Counted from the first letter of the stretch, positions 47,326 to 56,957 are shown. The stretch is 64,000 bases of DNA from Colwellia_A sp047621305 (GCA_047621305.1 JBLHNB010000018.1:3864-67863); one strand, 5' to 3'. Made by a program: numbers and translations. The notes: generated by a model from the letters alone, not told the origin.

Positions 47326-47790
47326 ATGTTAGATGTTGTACTTTTTCAGCCACAAATCCCGCCAAATACCGGCAATATCATTCGCTTATGTGCTAACTCT
47401 GGATTTCGTTTACATTTGATTGAACCACTTGGTTTTGACTTTGATGATAAAAAATTACGGCGTGCAGGTTTAGACTATCACGAATTTACCGCAGTAAAAC
47501 GACATGCTAATTTTACCGCATTCATTGAAAATGAACAACCTCAGCGGATATTTGCAATAACCACAAAAGCAACAAATTATTATGGTGATGTGAGCTACCA
47601 AGTAGGGGATTATTTACTGTTTGGTTCTGAAACCAGTGGGTTACCGGAAGAAGTGAGAGTACAAATACCTGATGAACATAAAATTAGGATCCCTATGCTC
47701 AAAGACAGTCGGAGTATGAACTTATCCAATGCAACAGCGGTGATTATTTATGAGGCGTGGCGACAACTGGGATTTAGCGATTCAATCTAA
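47326..47790 (+). CDS. trmL: tRNA (cytidine/uridine-2'-O-)-methyltransferase TrmL
   Basis: This 154-aa SPOUT methyltransferase modifies the wobble base of tRNA-Leu. The trefoil-knot motifs are NTGNIIRLCANSG, FGSETSGLPEEV and IPMLKDSRSMNLSNA. Length matches E. coli TrmL (157). It is convergent with gpsA, with a repeat-rich 110-bp gap between. Confidence 0.96.
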   Translation: MLDVVLFQPQIPPNTGNIIRLCANSGFRLHLIEPLGFDFDDKKLRRAGLDYHEFTAVKRHANFTAFIENEQPQRIFAITTKATNYYGDVSYQVGDYLLFGSETSGLPEEVRVQIPDEHKIRIPMLKDSRSMNLSNATAVIIYEAWRQLGFSDSI

Positions 47791-47812
47791 CTCAATATTT
47801 AGTCATTCAATA

Positions 47813-47910
47813 TAAGTTTAATCGATAAAAACTTAATCGATATAAGTTCGATACGAGTTCGATTCAAAAAATTTTATAACAAACTCGACTATTCAAACTC
47901 GACTATTCAA
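47813..47910. repeat. AATCGAT/TTCGAT clusters and a 14-bp tandem repeat at the gpsA 3' end
   Basis: Between trmL and gpsA, AATCGAT/TTCGAT motifs recur four times (about 47820-47866). Then AAACTCGACTATTC is repeated exactly at 47881-47894 and 47895-47908, followed by a decayed third AAACTTG. The second unit runs through the gpsA stop codon. No U-tract terminator is seen in the gap. Confidence 0.6.
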
Positions 47911-48910
47911 ACTTGCGATCACGAGACAATAAATCAGCCGCGGCTAGTTTTGCCGCTTTACCACAGTAAAGTACCTGATAAACTTGTTCAACAATCGGCA
48001 TTTCAACATTCATGCGCTTAGCAAGCATATAAACTTCTTTGGTATTTCGATAACCTTCAACTACTTGCCCTATATCGGTCATTGCTTGGTCAACATCAGC
48101 GCCGCCGCCTAAAGCAAGACCAAAACGTCGATTTCGAGATTGATTATCCGTACAAGTTAGCACGAGATCACCCAAACCCGCCATGCCCATAAACGTATTT
48201 GGATCGGCATTAAGTGCAACACCTAACCGCGTCATTTCAGCTAAGCCTCGGGTTATAAGCGCCGTACGTGCATTAGCACCAAAACCAATACCATCGGCCA
48301 TACCCGCACCAATAGCAATCACATTTTTTACTGCTCCGCCGAGTTGCACACCAATAAAATCATTATTGTTATAGACCCGAAACGTTCGATCGCAGTGTAA
48401 TAAATCAGTGATATCTTTAGCAAAATCTTCATCCGTTGAAGATAGTGAAATAGCCGTTGGTAATCCTGCAGCCATCTCCTTCGCAAAAGTTGGCCCAGAT
48501 AAAACAGCTAAAGCGATTTCGTCACCTAATATTTCGCGAGCAACATCTTGCAATAAACGGCCTGATTTATGATCTAAACCTTTGGTCGCCCATGCAATAC
48601 GAGCATCGGCACGTAACATAGGTTTAATTTGCGTGAGCATGTCACCGTAAGCATGACTTGGCACTACGAGAAGAATATTTTTACTGGCAGAGATCGCTTT
48701 ATTTAAATCAGCCTCTAATACTAAACTTTCAGGAAATATACTGCTAGGTAAGTATTTTTCGTTGCTGCGAGTGCGTGCCATTTCCGTAACATGGTGATGA
48801 TCACGACCCCATAAAATCGTTTGATAACCATTACGCGCTAAACAAATAGCGAGAGCTGTGCCATAAGACCCAGCCCCAATAACGGTTATATTTTCCGATG
48901 AATTCAGCAT
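47903..48910 (-). CDS. gpsA: Glycerol-3-phosphate dehydrogenase [NAD(P)+]
   Basis: This cytoplasmic enzyme reduces dihydroxyacetone phosphate to sn-glycerol-3-phosphate for phospholipid synthesis. The 335-aa protein has the Rossmann GAGSYGTALA, the LSGPTFAKE motif and the catalytic-lysine region GGAVKNVIAIGAGM. It follows secB by 10 bp in the conserved yibN-grxC-secB-gpsA order. Its last codons overlap a 14-bp tandem repeat. Confidence 0.97.
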   Translation of the reverse strand: MLNSSENITVIGAGSYGTALAICLARNGYQTILWGRDHHHVTEMARTRSNEKYLPSSIFPESLVLEADLNKAISASKNILLVVPSHAYGDMLTQIKPMLRADARIAWATKGLDHKSGRLLQDVAREILGDEIALAVLSGPTFAKEMAAGLPTAISLSSTDEDFAKDITDLLHCDRTFRVYNNNDFIGVQLGGAVKNVIAIGAGMADGIGFGANARTALITRGLAEMTRLGVALNADPNTFMGMAGLGDLVLTCTDNQSRNRRFGLALGGGADVDQAMTDIGQVVEGYRNTKEVYMLAKRMNVEMPIVEQVYQVLYCGKAAKLAAADLLSRDRKFE

Positions 48911-48920
48911 AGTTTAGTAA

Positions 48921-49439
48921 CTAGTGAGTTTCTGCGCTAGCTGGTACTTCTGTTGATTCTGCTTGTGCAGCTGCAGCACGTTGTTGAACGTAAGAGGCAA
49001 ATAATGCTTCAAAGTTAACAGGCGCTAAGTTTAATTGTGGGAATGAACCACGGTTAACTAAGTTCGCAACTGTTTCACGAGCATATGGGAATAATGTCGT
49101 TGGACAAAAAGCACCAATAGTATGAGCAAGTTGTGCTTCTGGTAAGTTACCAATAGTGAATACACCCGCTTGTTGTACTTCAGCTAAAAATGCTGTTTGG
49201 CCTTCAACCGTTGCCGTTACCGTTAGTGATAAAACAACTTCATAAGTATCATCAGATAACTTAGCCGAACGAGTATCTATATCTAATTTAACTTCAGGCT
49301 TCCATTCTTTTTGGAAAATAGCAGGAGAGTTCGGTGTTTCAAATGAAACATCTTTAGTATATACACGTTGAATCGCAAATTGTGGAGCCGCTTGTTCCGT
49401 TGTTGCTGCTTCTTCGCCATTCTGAATTTCGTCTGACAT
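48921..49439 (-). CDS. secB: Protein-export chaperone SecB
   Basis: This tetrameric cytosolic chaperone delivers unfolded preproteins to SecA. The 172-aa protein has QFAIQRVYTKDVSFETPNSP near the start, the family block LPEAQLAHTIGAFCPTTLFPYARE and an acidic/Ala-rich C-terminal tail. It is downstream of grxC with a 108-bp gap and upstream of gpsA. Confidence 0.98.
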   Translation of the reverse strand: MSDEIQNGEEAATTEQAAPQFAIQRVYTKDVSFETPNSPAIFQKEWKPEVKLDIDTRSAKLSDDTYEVVLSLTVTATVEGQTAFLAEVQQAGVFTIGNLPEAQLAHTIGAFCPTTLFPYARETVANLVNRGSFPQLNLAPVNFEALFASYVQQRAAAAQAESTEVPASAETH

Positions 49440-49547
49440 GGTAATATTTCCTATTGCTGTAGCTTCAATTTAATGAATGCTAAATTTATTTTTATTAAAT
49501 ATAAAATTGCGCTTATATTTACGAATTATCTATGTGTTTTTATGCAC

Positions 49548-49805
49548 TTATGCATTTAATAATGAATCAAGTTGATCTTTAGCATGTAAAGCATAAAGCT
49601 CGTCACAACCGCCAACCAGTTCATCATTAATAAAAATTTGCGGTACCGTGTAGCCGCCATTGCTGCGGTCGATCATTTTTGTACGAAGTGCATTATCATA
49701 ATCAATCTTATACTCCTGATAACTCACTTGTTTTTGCGTTAATAATGCCTTAGCACGAACACAATAAGGACAAGTTTCTTTTGTATAAATTTCAACAACA
49801 GCCAT
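49548..49805 (-). CDS. grxC: Glutaredoxin 3
   Basis: This dithiol glutaredoxin of 85 aa has the CPYC active site (IYTKETCPYCVRAK), the cis-Pro loop YTVPQIFI and a glutathione-binding GGCDEL. A GTG three codons upstream (49814) is an alternative start. ATG 49805 matches the family N-terminus and has a GTGGA site. The stop of the rhodanese gene lies 11 bp upstream of the chosen start. Confidence 0.96.
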   Translation of the reverse strand: MAVVEIYTKETCPYCVRAKALLTQKQVSYQEYKIDYDNALRTKMIDRSNGGYTVPQIFINDELVGGCDELYALHAKDQLDSLLNA

Positions 49806-49816
49806 AAGTTCCACTT

Positions 49817-50245
49817 CTACTTTTTAGTTACCGGTAAACCAGCATTTACCCAAGAGTTCATACCACCTTTTAACAGGCTAGTTTTAGTAAAACCATCTTT
49901 ATATAGTTGAGCAGCAACCTTCACTGCACTAATACCTGCGGTGCATACTACAATGATGGGTTTATCTTTGTGTTTTTCAAGGCTACTAAAGTCATTGTCT
50001 TTGATTTTTTCAGCGCTTAAGTACGTTGAATCAACAATATGATTGGCTTTAAAGTCTTTTTCTGTACGTATATCAACCACTAAACCATCTTGACGATTAA
50101 CTAAAAAGGTCATGTCTTGAGTGCTTATCTGTTTAATAGGCGACATTTGTATTTTAATTGTCGTAAAAATAATAAGTACAACAATCGCACCCCATGCAGC
50201 ACTAAGCATTGCGTGAGTGCTGGCAAATGTAATCAGTTCATCCAT
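49817..50245 (-). CDS. yibN: Membrane-anchored rhodanese-like protein (YibN)
   Basis: This 142-aa protein has one N-terminal TM helix (about residues 13-30) and a rhodanese domain with the active-site Cys in VVCTAGISAVKVA. Placement beside grxC and secB matches E. coli yibN. It may be a sulfurtransferase or a redox-linked membrane protein; substrate is unknown. It diverges from gpmI. Confidence 0.92.
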   Translation of the reverse strand: MDELITFASTHAMLSAAWGAIVVLIIFTTIKIQMSPIKQISTQDMTFLVNRQDGLVVDIRTEKDFKANHIVDSTYLSAEKIKDNDFSSLEKHKDKPIIVVCTAGISAVKVAAQLYKDGFTKTSLLKGGMNSWVNAGLPVTKK

Positions 50246-50395
50246 AGTAAAACCATTTTCTTAGAATCATAAAAATTTGCGACAGTATACAGCCTAACCT
50301 CTAAACCAAGCAACTTGAGAATAATCTTCTATTTTTAAATAGACTAATGATGTACAACGAAGTAAAACATGTAACTTAATATGTAATGTTTTGTT

Positions 50396-50413
50396 CAAGA
50401 TATTATTATCTTG
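50396..50413. promoter_or_regulatory. Palindrome upstream of gpmI
   Basis: CAAGATA and TATCTTG form a perfect 7-bp inverted repeat with a TTAT spacer, ending 7 bp before a TATACT (50420-50425) that could be the gpmI -10 box. Its place in the -35 region suggests a regulator site, but no known operator consensus is matched. Confidence 0.35.
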
Positions 50414-50466
50414 CCTTGTTATACTCCATCGAAAAATAAATTAACTTGTAGTTTAAAGGAAATATA

Positions 50467-52026
50467 ATGCCAAACAAAAAGTCGACCGTTCTTATTATTT
50501 TAGATGGCTGGGGTTATCGAAAAGAACAAGATTCCAATGCAATTTATCATGCTAAAACCCCTGTAATGGACGACTTAATGGCACGTTTCCCTAACATGCT
50601 TATTGAAACATCCGGCAAGGCTGTCGGTTTACCTGATGGGCAAATGGGTAATTCTGAAGTTGGCCATGTCAATTTAGGCGCAGGTAGAACGGTTTATCAA
50701 GACTTCACCCGTATCACCAAAGCGATAGAAGACGGCGATTTTCAACAGAACCCTATTCTTTGTAAAGCCGTAGATAATGCCGTTGCTCACAACAAAGCGG
50801 TACACATTTTTGGCTTATTATCCCCTGGTGGCGTACATAGCCACGAAGACCACATTTTTTCGATGATCGAAATGGCTAAAAATAAAGGCGCTAATAAAGT
50901 TTATTTGCATGCGTTTTTAGATGGCCGAGATACGCCGCCCCGTAGTGCTAAAGCATCACTTATTAAAGCCCAACAAAAATTTGAACAACTTTTTAAAGAT
51001 TCGAGCGGGCAAGGACAAATTGCGTCTATCATAGGTCGATATTATGCAATGGACAGAGATAACCGCTGGGATCGCGTTGAAAAAGCTTATAACTTAATAA
51101 CTTCAGGTCAAGCTGACTTTACATATTCAAATGCTATTGATGCGTTAAACGCCGCTTATCAACGCGACGAAAATGATGAATTTGTTGCAGCATCAGCTAT
51201 TACTGATGAAAACGGCTGCGCTATTGAAGTACATGACGATGATGCGATGATATTTATGAATTTCAGGGCTGATCGTGCTCGACAATTTAGTCGTTGTTTT
51301 ACAGAAAGTAACTTTAGTGATTTTACCCGTAATAAAACCCCCGCACTCTCTAGTTTTGTGATGTTAACCCAATATGCTGCAAGTATCGATGCGCCCAGTG
51401 CATTTCCGCCGGTAGCCTTACATAACGTGATGGGCGAATGGTTAGAAAAAAATCATAAAACCCAATTACGTATTTCTGAAACGGAAAAATATGCACATGT
51501 CACCTTCTTTTTTAGTGGTGGCAGAGAAGATGCCTTTACAGGTGAACAGCGCATTTTAGTGCCATCACCACAAGTAGCCACTTACGACTTACAACCGGAA
51601 ATGAACTCCACGTTACTCACAGATAAATTAGTTCCTGCAATTGAGTCAGGTGAGCACGACTTTATCGTTTGTAATTATCCGAATGGAGATATGGTTGGTC
51701 ATACGGGTAAATTCGATGCCGCGGTTAAAGCCTGTGAAGCGGTTGATGCTTGTATTGGTAGAGTTATTACAGCGCTCAACAAAACAGGGGGAGAATGTTT
51801 AATTACCGCAGATCATGGTAATGCCGAACAAATGCTTGATAAGGTTTCAGGCCAAGCCCATACCGCCCATACCTGCGAACCCGTGCCTTTAATTTATGTA
51901 GGACGTAAGGCTATTCCGGCAAAGACAGGAACATTGAGTGATATCTCGCCAACGTTACTTAGCTTAATGGCCATGGAGCAACCTGAAGAAATGACCGGCT
52001 CTGTTCTAATGACAATTCAGGCATAA
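50467..52026 (+). CDS. gpmI: 2,3-bisphosphoglycerate-independent phosphoglycerate mutase
   Basis: This Mn-dependent glycolytic mutase of 519 aa belongs to the alkaline phosphatase superfamily. The metal site LDGWGYR is near the start, the phospho-serine is in QMGNSEVGHVNLGAG (near residue 63), and LDGRDTPPRSA and ITADHGNAEQM follow. An AAAGGAAAT ribosome site precedes the ATG. envC follows after 6 bp, as in E. coli gpmI-envC-yibQ. Confidence 0.97.
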   Translation: MPNKKSTVLIILDGWGYRKEQDSNAIYHAKTPVMDDLMARFPNMLIETSGKAVGLPDGQMGNSEVGHVNLGAGRTVYQDFTRITKAIEDGDFQQNPILCKAVDNAVAHNKAVHIFGLLSPGGVHSHEDHIFSMIEMAKNKGANKVYLHAFLDGRDTPPRSAKASLIKAQQKFEQLFKDSSGQGQIASIIGRYYAMDRDNRWDRVEKAYNLITSGQADFTYSNAIDALNAAYQRDENDEFVAASAITDENGCAIEVHDDDAMIFMNFRADRARQFSRCFTESNFSDFTRNKTPALSSFVMLTQYAASIDAPSAFPPVALHNVMGEWLEKNHKTQLRISETEKYAHVTFFFSGGREDAFTGEQRILVPSPQVATYDLQPEMNSTLLTDKLVPAIESGEHDFIVCNYPNGDMVGHTGKFDAAVKACEAVDACIGRVITALNKTGGECLITADHGNAEQMLDKVSGQAHTAHTCEPVPLIYVGRKAIPAKTGTLSDISPTLLSLMAMEQPEEMTGSVLMTIQA

Positions 52027-52032
52027 TTAACG

Positions 52033-53178
52033 GTGTTAATCACTCGGCTATTTTTCAATATGATGTTAGGCAGTGTACTTTGCATAACATCTATTTCATC
52101 TCTAGCACAAGAATCTGAAACTCAAAAAGAAACAAGTAAAAAGCTCAACAACGTCAAAGATTCGATTTCACAGCAGCAAGCGAATATAAAAGATGCCACA
52201 AATAAAAGAAAAAAACTTCACCTGCAATTAAAATCAGATGATTTAGCCATAGCAAAAAATGCGAAAGAAATTAACCTGACTCAACAAGAGCAACAAACAA
52301 TACAAAAGCAGCTCGTTAAGCTGAGTAAGCAAAAAAGACAATTCGCCAAAGAAAAAAAACAGCAAGAACAGATATTAGCACGACAATTACGAGCAGCGTA
52401 TTCAACAGGGCATCACGATTATCTGAAGTTAATGCTCAATCAAGAAAACCCAGCCAGTGTGCAGCGAACCGTCACAAACTATCAGTATCTCAATAACGCC
52501 CGCATGAAAGAAATTGATAATTTCAAAAAGACCCTTGATAAGCTCTTACTTGTCACAGCTGAACATCAACAACAATCTGATAATTTAAAAGTATTAGCAC
52601 AGCAACAGCTCCAACAAGAAGTCGATTTTAGGAAAAACAAAACACAACGCAGTAAAACTATCACACTATTAAATAAAGAGTTACTCAATAGTAAGCAGTT
52701 ACTTACTCAATTAATTGAAGAAGAAGAAAGTTTAATCTCGGCACTAGAGCAGTTAGCACAACTGAGTCAACCAGAAGAAAATCTTAAAGGCTTAAGTAAA
52801 TTAAAACATAAATTATCCTGGCCTGTTGAAGGCCGTATTAATCGAAGTTTTGGTAGTGAAAAGCAAGGTTATATAAAATGGAAAGGTGTCTTAATGGCAG
52901 CCCCTGTAGGTCGCCAAGTGAAAACTATCCATAACGGTACGGTATTATTTGCCAACTGGCTCAAAGGATATGGTTTGGTAACGGTTATTGACCACGGCCA
53001 AGGCTATATGAGTTTATATGGTCATAACCAAACGCTACTTAAAGCGGTGGGTGAAAGAGTAGAAACAGGAGAACCCATAGCACTTGTTGGTCAAAGTGGT
53101 GGGCAACTACAACCGGGGTTATATTTTGAAATTCGTCATCGCGGCCAAGCCGTGAACCCTAAAACATGGTGTCGTTAA
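52033..53178 (+). CDS. envC: Murein hydrolase activator EnvC
   Basis: This 381-aa periplasmic protein activates amidases at the septum. A signal peptide (about residues 1-25) precedes a long coiled coil rich in Gln and Lys (about 30-250). The C-terminal LytM/M23 domain (GRINRSFGSEKQGYIKWKG onward) has zinc-site residues replaced, as in E. coli EnvC, so it should be an activator rather than a peptidase. It starts with GTG six bases after gpmI. Its likely partner is the AmiB-type amidase at 29.6 kb. Confidence 0.93.
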   Translation: MLITRLFFNMMLGSVLCITSISSLAQESETQKETSKKLNNVKDSISQQQANIKDATNKRKKLHLQLKSDDLAIAKNAKEINLTQQEQQTIQKQLVKLSKQKRQFAKEKKQQEQILARQLRAAYSTGHHDYLKLMLNQENPASVQRTVTNYQYLNNARMKEIDNFKKTLDKLLLVTAEHQQQSDNLKVLAQQQLQQEVDFRKNKTQRSKTITLLNKELLNSKQLLTQLIEEEESLISALEQLAQLSQPEENLKGLSKLKHKLSWPVEGRINRSFGSEKQGYIKWKGVLMAAPVGRQVKTIHNGTVLFANWLKGYGLVTVIDHGQGYMSLYGHNQTLLKAVGERVETGEPIALVGQSGGQLQPGLYFEIRHRGQAVNPKTWCR

Positions 53179-53317
53179 ATATGGTGTCCTTGAACAAAAA
53201 AATATTATTTCATCGCTGAGGAAAATACCTAGTTCTCGTGAGGAAAAACGATTAGATCTCGATTTCCTAAGTGCTAACTGCTAATGTTACATCCATAATA
53301 ACGAAGATAAATATCCT

Positions 53318-54067
53318 GTGCGAATAACCTTAACGACATTATTGATCCTTTTCACAACCAGCCTTTGGGCTAAACAAAATCAAATAGCGATTATTATTGA
53401 CGATATTGGTTATCGACAAAGTGATGTCGCCGCACTAGATCTCCCCGGAAAAATCACTTACGCCATACTTCCTCAAACCCCTTTTGGTAAAATACTCGCT
53501 GAAAAAGCTTATGCAAGCAATCGCGAAGTCATGTTACACATTCCAATGGAAGCTGATAACGGAAAATCACTCGGTCCAGGGGCATTAACGAGTAGTATGT
53601 CAGAGCAGAGTATTAGAACGAGTTTAGCTAAGTCATTTGCAGAAATTCCCTTTGCCGTGGGTATCAATAACCATATGGGCAGCAAATTAACAAAAATGTA
53701 TAAGCCCATGGCGTGGACCATGCGTTATTTAAAAGAACATAACCGCCTCTTTGTTGATAGTTTGACGACGCGAAATAGTAAAGCACAAAAAATAGCGAAA
53801 TACTTTGGCGTTCCCTCCCTACATCGTCATCTATTTTTAGATAATGAATTAACGCCCCAATATATTAGTGAACAATTTGAAATACTAATGGATTTTGCCA
53901 AACGTTATAACTCTATAGTAGCTATCGCTCATCCTCACCCAGAAACCATTGCCGCTCTTACAAAACTATTACCTTTACTGGCCGCGAATAATATTGAATT
54001 AGTACCTATCTCAAAGTTATTACCACAGAAAAAACAGTTAGCATTTGAGACTCAAACAACCGATTAA
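53318..54067 (+). CDS. yibQ: Divergent polysaccharide deacetylase family protein (YibQ)
   Basis: This 249-aa periplasmic protein has a short signal peptide (about residues 1-18) and the divergent NodB-like fold: IAIIIDDIGYRQSDVAAL, MEADNGKSLGPGALT, GINNHMGSKLT and AIAHPHPETI. Residues equivalent to the deacetylase metal site are present, but activity is unproven for the family. It starts with GTG and is third in the gpmI-envC-yibQ order. Confidence 0.9.
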   Translation: MRITLTTLLILFTTSLWAKQNQIAIIIDDIGYRQSDVAALDLPGKITYAILPQTPFGKILAEKAYASNREVMLHIPMEADNGKSLGPGALTSSMSEQSIRTSLAKSFAEIPFAVGINNHMGSKLTKMYKPMAWTMRYLKEHNRLFVDSLTTRNSKAQKIAKYFGVPSLHRHLFLDNELTPQYISEQFEILMDFAKRYNSIVAIAHPHPETIAALTKLLPLLAANNIELVPISKLLPQKKQLAFETQTTD

Positions 54068-54084
54068 AGCGGAATCAAATGTGG

Positions 54085-54165
54085 TCGTGCTTCAGCTCGA
54101 CTAAAGAATATTGAAATTATCAAAAATGTCGAAGTGAACTACAACCTACAGGCACTTCGACCTAC
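54085..54165. repeat. Intergenic GTCGAA repeat and hairpin between yibQ and the protease gene
   Basis: TCGTGCTTCAGCTCGAC (from 54085) is followed by a perfect inverted repeat GTCGAAGTG (54128-54136) / CACTTCGAC (54153-54161). The first motif recurs at 61331-61346. The vocabulary matches the argF-argG hairpin. It sits between converging genes and may help end transcription, but has no U-tract. Confidence 0.6.
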
Positions 54166-54171
54166 AAATAT

Positions 54172-54942
54172 TTAATACGCTATCGCATTCTTATCTAATA
54201 ACTCTCTTAAATATTTCACTGGTATTGCATAAGTAATACCACTAGGCTTACTGATCACCGCTTCTTTACTTTCTTGCACAAAAACTTTGTTAATAATGCC
54301 AATAATTTCACCTGTTTCAATATCATACAAACCACTACCACTATTCCCAGGGTAAGCTGTTGCGTCTAATTGATAAACTAAATAAGGATTTCTCATTCGC
54401 TTCAACATCTTAATGCTTATTTGTCTTGAATCATTAACAGGAATAATCGTCGGTGTAACCGCTGCAATAATCCCTCGGTGAGTTACCGGATATAAACCTA
54501 AAACAGCACCAATAGGAAACCCCGTAAAGGCGACATAACTGCCCTCGCGTTGAAACGCTTTATTCGCTAATTTTAATGGTGGTAATGGCGCACCTTTTAT
54601 TTTCAATATAGCTAAATCATACTCTTCAGAGCTGGCTACAAACTCAGCTTTTCGCACCTTTGCCGTTTTACCTGAACCAGTAAATACAGCCATTTCTTGT
54701 AATAAACTTTCATCTAATTCGTCAGGTAATACATGATGATTTGTTACAATATACTGGCCATTACCAACAACAAAACCCGTACCGCGTAAAATATTTTTCG
54801 GCCGTCCGGTGGGGGTATAAACACCAATACCAACAACAGAAGGCTTAACTTTTTCTACCGTATCAGCAAGTTCCGCATAACTATGTAAAGAACTGAAAAT
54901 ACCACAAATAAAAATCAACTGTAAAAAAAACCGACAGTACAT
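54172..54942 (-). CDS. Secreted trypsin-like serine protease
   Basis: This 256-aa protein is exported (signal peptide about residues 1-23, ending near LHSYA) and has a complete S1-type triad: His in VTNHHVLPD, Asp in EEYDLAILKI and Ser in YPGNSGSGLYD. No PDZ domain follows, unlike DegP or DegS. A TTG start at 54978 would extend it, but ATG 54942 gives a normal signal peptide and has an AGGGA site. It is divergent from the patatin gene and converges on yibQ. Its substrate is unknown. Confidence 0.87.
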   Translation of the reverse strand: MYCRFFLQLIFICGIFSSLHSYAELADTVEKVKPSVVGIGVYTPTGRPKNILRGTGFVVGNGQYIVTNHHVLPDELDESLLQEMAVFTGSGKTAKVRKAEFVASSEEYDLAILKIKGAPLPPLKLANKAFQREGSYVAFTGFPIGAVLGLYPVTHRGIIAAVTPTIIPVNDSRQISIKMLKRMRNPYLVYQLDATAYPGNSGSGLYDIETGEIIGIINKVFVQESKEAVISKPSGITYAIPVKYLRELLDKNAIAY

Positions 54943-55092
54943 ATGTTCTAATTCCCTATAACGAGTAATAAAGAACAACTTAGTTGATCTTTAAGCAATT
55001 TTAAGTTTACCTTATCTTTAAAAACATCTCGCTAATTATGTATTTTTGACCATAATTAGTATTATATTAATTCATAAATGAGTCTAAAATAA

Positions 55093-55932
55093 GTGGCTAA
55101 TATAGTACCTATTCTAGCTGGTGGTGGTACACGTTTACCCGCACACATTGGCATATTAAAAGCTTTGGAAGAATTAAATATCGAATTTGATAATATAGTC
55201 GGCGTATCTGGCGGCAGTATTATTTCAAGCTTATATGCAATGGGGATGACAATTGAGGACATCAAACATGCCGCAGTGGAAACTAATTTCAAAAAATTTC
55301 GTGGTTTCTCACTCTATAAATTAATAAGAAATGGCGGACTGAGCTCTGGCGATGTATTCGAAAAATGGATAGATCAGTTGCTTCAAGGAAAAACATTTAG
55401 TCAATTAGAAAAAAAACTACATATCGTTGCCACTGATGTAAAAACAGGAAAAGCAGTAATATTTAATCAAGAAAACACGCCCAACATGAAAATATCAATG
55501 GCGATACGTTTCTCGATGTCTATTCCACTGGTATTTAGCTTTAAGCCTTTTGGTAATCATCTGATGGTCGATGGTAGTATTTTATCTGAAGATGCCTTAC
55601 ATCGGGATTGGGACAATAATGGCACGCCCGTACTATGTTTTAGACTAAGGGGTGAGCATGACAGTAATCAATTAAACACGAGCGGACTATTTCCAATATT
55701 TAATTACGTAATACTATTAATCAGAACATTTATGACCACCATTTCTCGTGAATACATCAATGATGCTTTTTGGCATAGTACAATAATCATCAATACCGGA
55801 AAAAGTTCAGCCGTTGACTTTAATATGAGCAAAGTTCAAAAAGAAGCGCTTTATGATATTGGCTACCATACCGCACTAAAAATCATACCTCTTAAAGTTA
55901 ATTCGCCGAGCAAGAAAAAATATCAAGCATAG
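55093..55932 (+). CDS. Patatin-like phospholipase
   Basis: This 279-aa protein has the patatin oxyanion loop (LAGGGTRLPAHIG), the nucleophile elbow GVSGGS near residue 40 and the catalytic Asp in LMVDGSILSEDAL near residue 155 (DGS in place of the usual DGG/A). No signal peptide is seen. It begins with GTG. Location beside an acyltransferase gene raises a link to acyl-chain supply, which is only a guess. Confidence 0.88.
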   Translation: MANIVPILAGGGTRLPAHIGILKALEELNIEFDNIVGVSGGSIISSLYAMGMTIEDIKHAAVETNFKKFRGFSLYKLIRNGGLSSGDVFEKWIDQLLQGKTFSQLEKKLHIVATDVKTGKAVIFNQENTPNMKISMAIRFSMSIPLVFSFKPFGNHLMVDGSILSEDALHRDWDNNGTPVLCFRLRGEHDSNQLNTSGLFPIFNYVILLIRTFMTTISREYINDAFWHSTIIINTGKSSAVDFNMSKVQKEALYDIGYHTALKIIPLKVNSPSKKKYQA

Positions 55933-56100
55933 TTTTCAATATAGATGAACAACGCAGGGTGAAAAATTAATAGTATTCACTATAATTAAAGTAGATGTTT
56001 TGTTAAATAGTTACATACTTTAGGTTAAAAAAAGTCATAATAGTGAGTAGCTACAAATAATCAATTTAAGCATAATTAAACAGATGGAAGACAGGGTCAA

Positions 56101-56922
56101 ATGAGTTGGAGCAAAAAATTACTAGACACTCCAGTAATTGGAGGTGTTGCTAAAAAAATAGTATCAATGAAAGTTAATTCTGATGCGATGAGTATAGCGG
56201 AACACTTCACTAAATTCTTACAACCAGAATTTGCTTCTAATCACGAATTAACAGAAGAAGTTTATAGGATTCGTCACAATGTTTATTGCGATGAATTAGC
56301 ATTTTTAGATAAGCACGAAGATGGTCGTGAACATGATGAATTTGACCCTCAGTCACTTTTCGCCCTTATAAAACATAAACCTACCGATGTTTATACCAGC
56401 TGTGTTCGTATAGTAAAATCAACACAAGCGAGTGAATTATTGCCCCTTGAAAAATTATGTATGAACTCAATAACAAATATGGAGCTTCATCCGAAAAATT
56501 TTGCACGATCTGAAATAGCAGAAATATCACGTTTAGCCGTAAAAGCTGAATTCAGACGTCGTAAAGTCGATAAATATAAAGGTTCTGCACAAGGTGTTAT
56601 CAGCGAAACCACATATTCTGAAACCGAACTACGTTGTTTTCCTTTTATCGCGATTGGTTTATATATGGCAGGCGCTACATTAGCAATCGATACGGGAGTG
56701 AAACATGTTTACGTCATGATGGAGCCTCGTCTTGCTCGTAGTATGAAATTTGTAGGTATTAAATTCATTCAACTCGGTGATGCTATTGATTACCATGGCT
56801 TGCGCGCACCTTATTACATTAACCCTCTTATATTTTTAGAAAACCTCAGTCCTGGCTTTAAAAGCTTGTATCTTTCGATACGGGAAGATTTGAATAACCA
56901 AATCAATCGTTGTAAAAAATAG
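56101..56922 (+). CDS. PEP-CTERM/exosortase-associated acyltransferase (N-acyl amino acid synthase type)
   Basis: This 273-aa GNAT-like protein has the LuxI-type entry EVYRIRHNVYCDELAFLDKH (about residues 59-78), the segment ARSEIAEISRLAVKAEFRRR and a conserved C-terminal half. Members of this family were shown to make long-chain N-acyl amino acids such as N-acyltyrosine, and they track with PEP-CTERM/exosortase systems. Acyl source and amino acid cannot be read from sequence. It lies upstream of prsT (103-bp gap), fitting the family's context. Confidence 0.88.
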   Translation: MSWSKKLLDTPVIGGVAKKIVSMKVNSDAMSIAEHFTKFLQPEFASNHELTEEVYRIRHNVYCDELAFLDKHEDGREHDEFDPQSLFALIKHKPTDVYTSCVRIVKSTQASELLPLEKLCMNSITNMELHPKNFARSEIAEISRLAVKAEFRRRKVDKYKGSAQGVISETTYSETELRCFPFIAIGLYMAGATLAIDTGVKHVYVMMEPRLARSMKFVGIKFIQLGDAIDYHGLRAPYYINPLIFLENLSPGFKSLYLSIREDLNNQINRCKK

Positions 56923-56957
56923 CCTGACGATTAAGCATGATTTTTCATTCATAACAA

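Noticed and set aside
54172..55932. Protease and patatin as core parts of the PEP-CTERM system
   Set aside because: They are only neighbours: divergent, with own start regions, and neither is an established PEP-CTERM component. Kept as separate genes.
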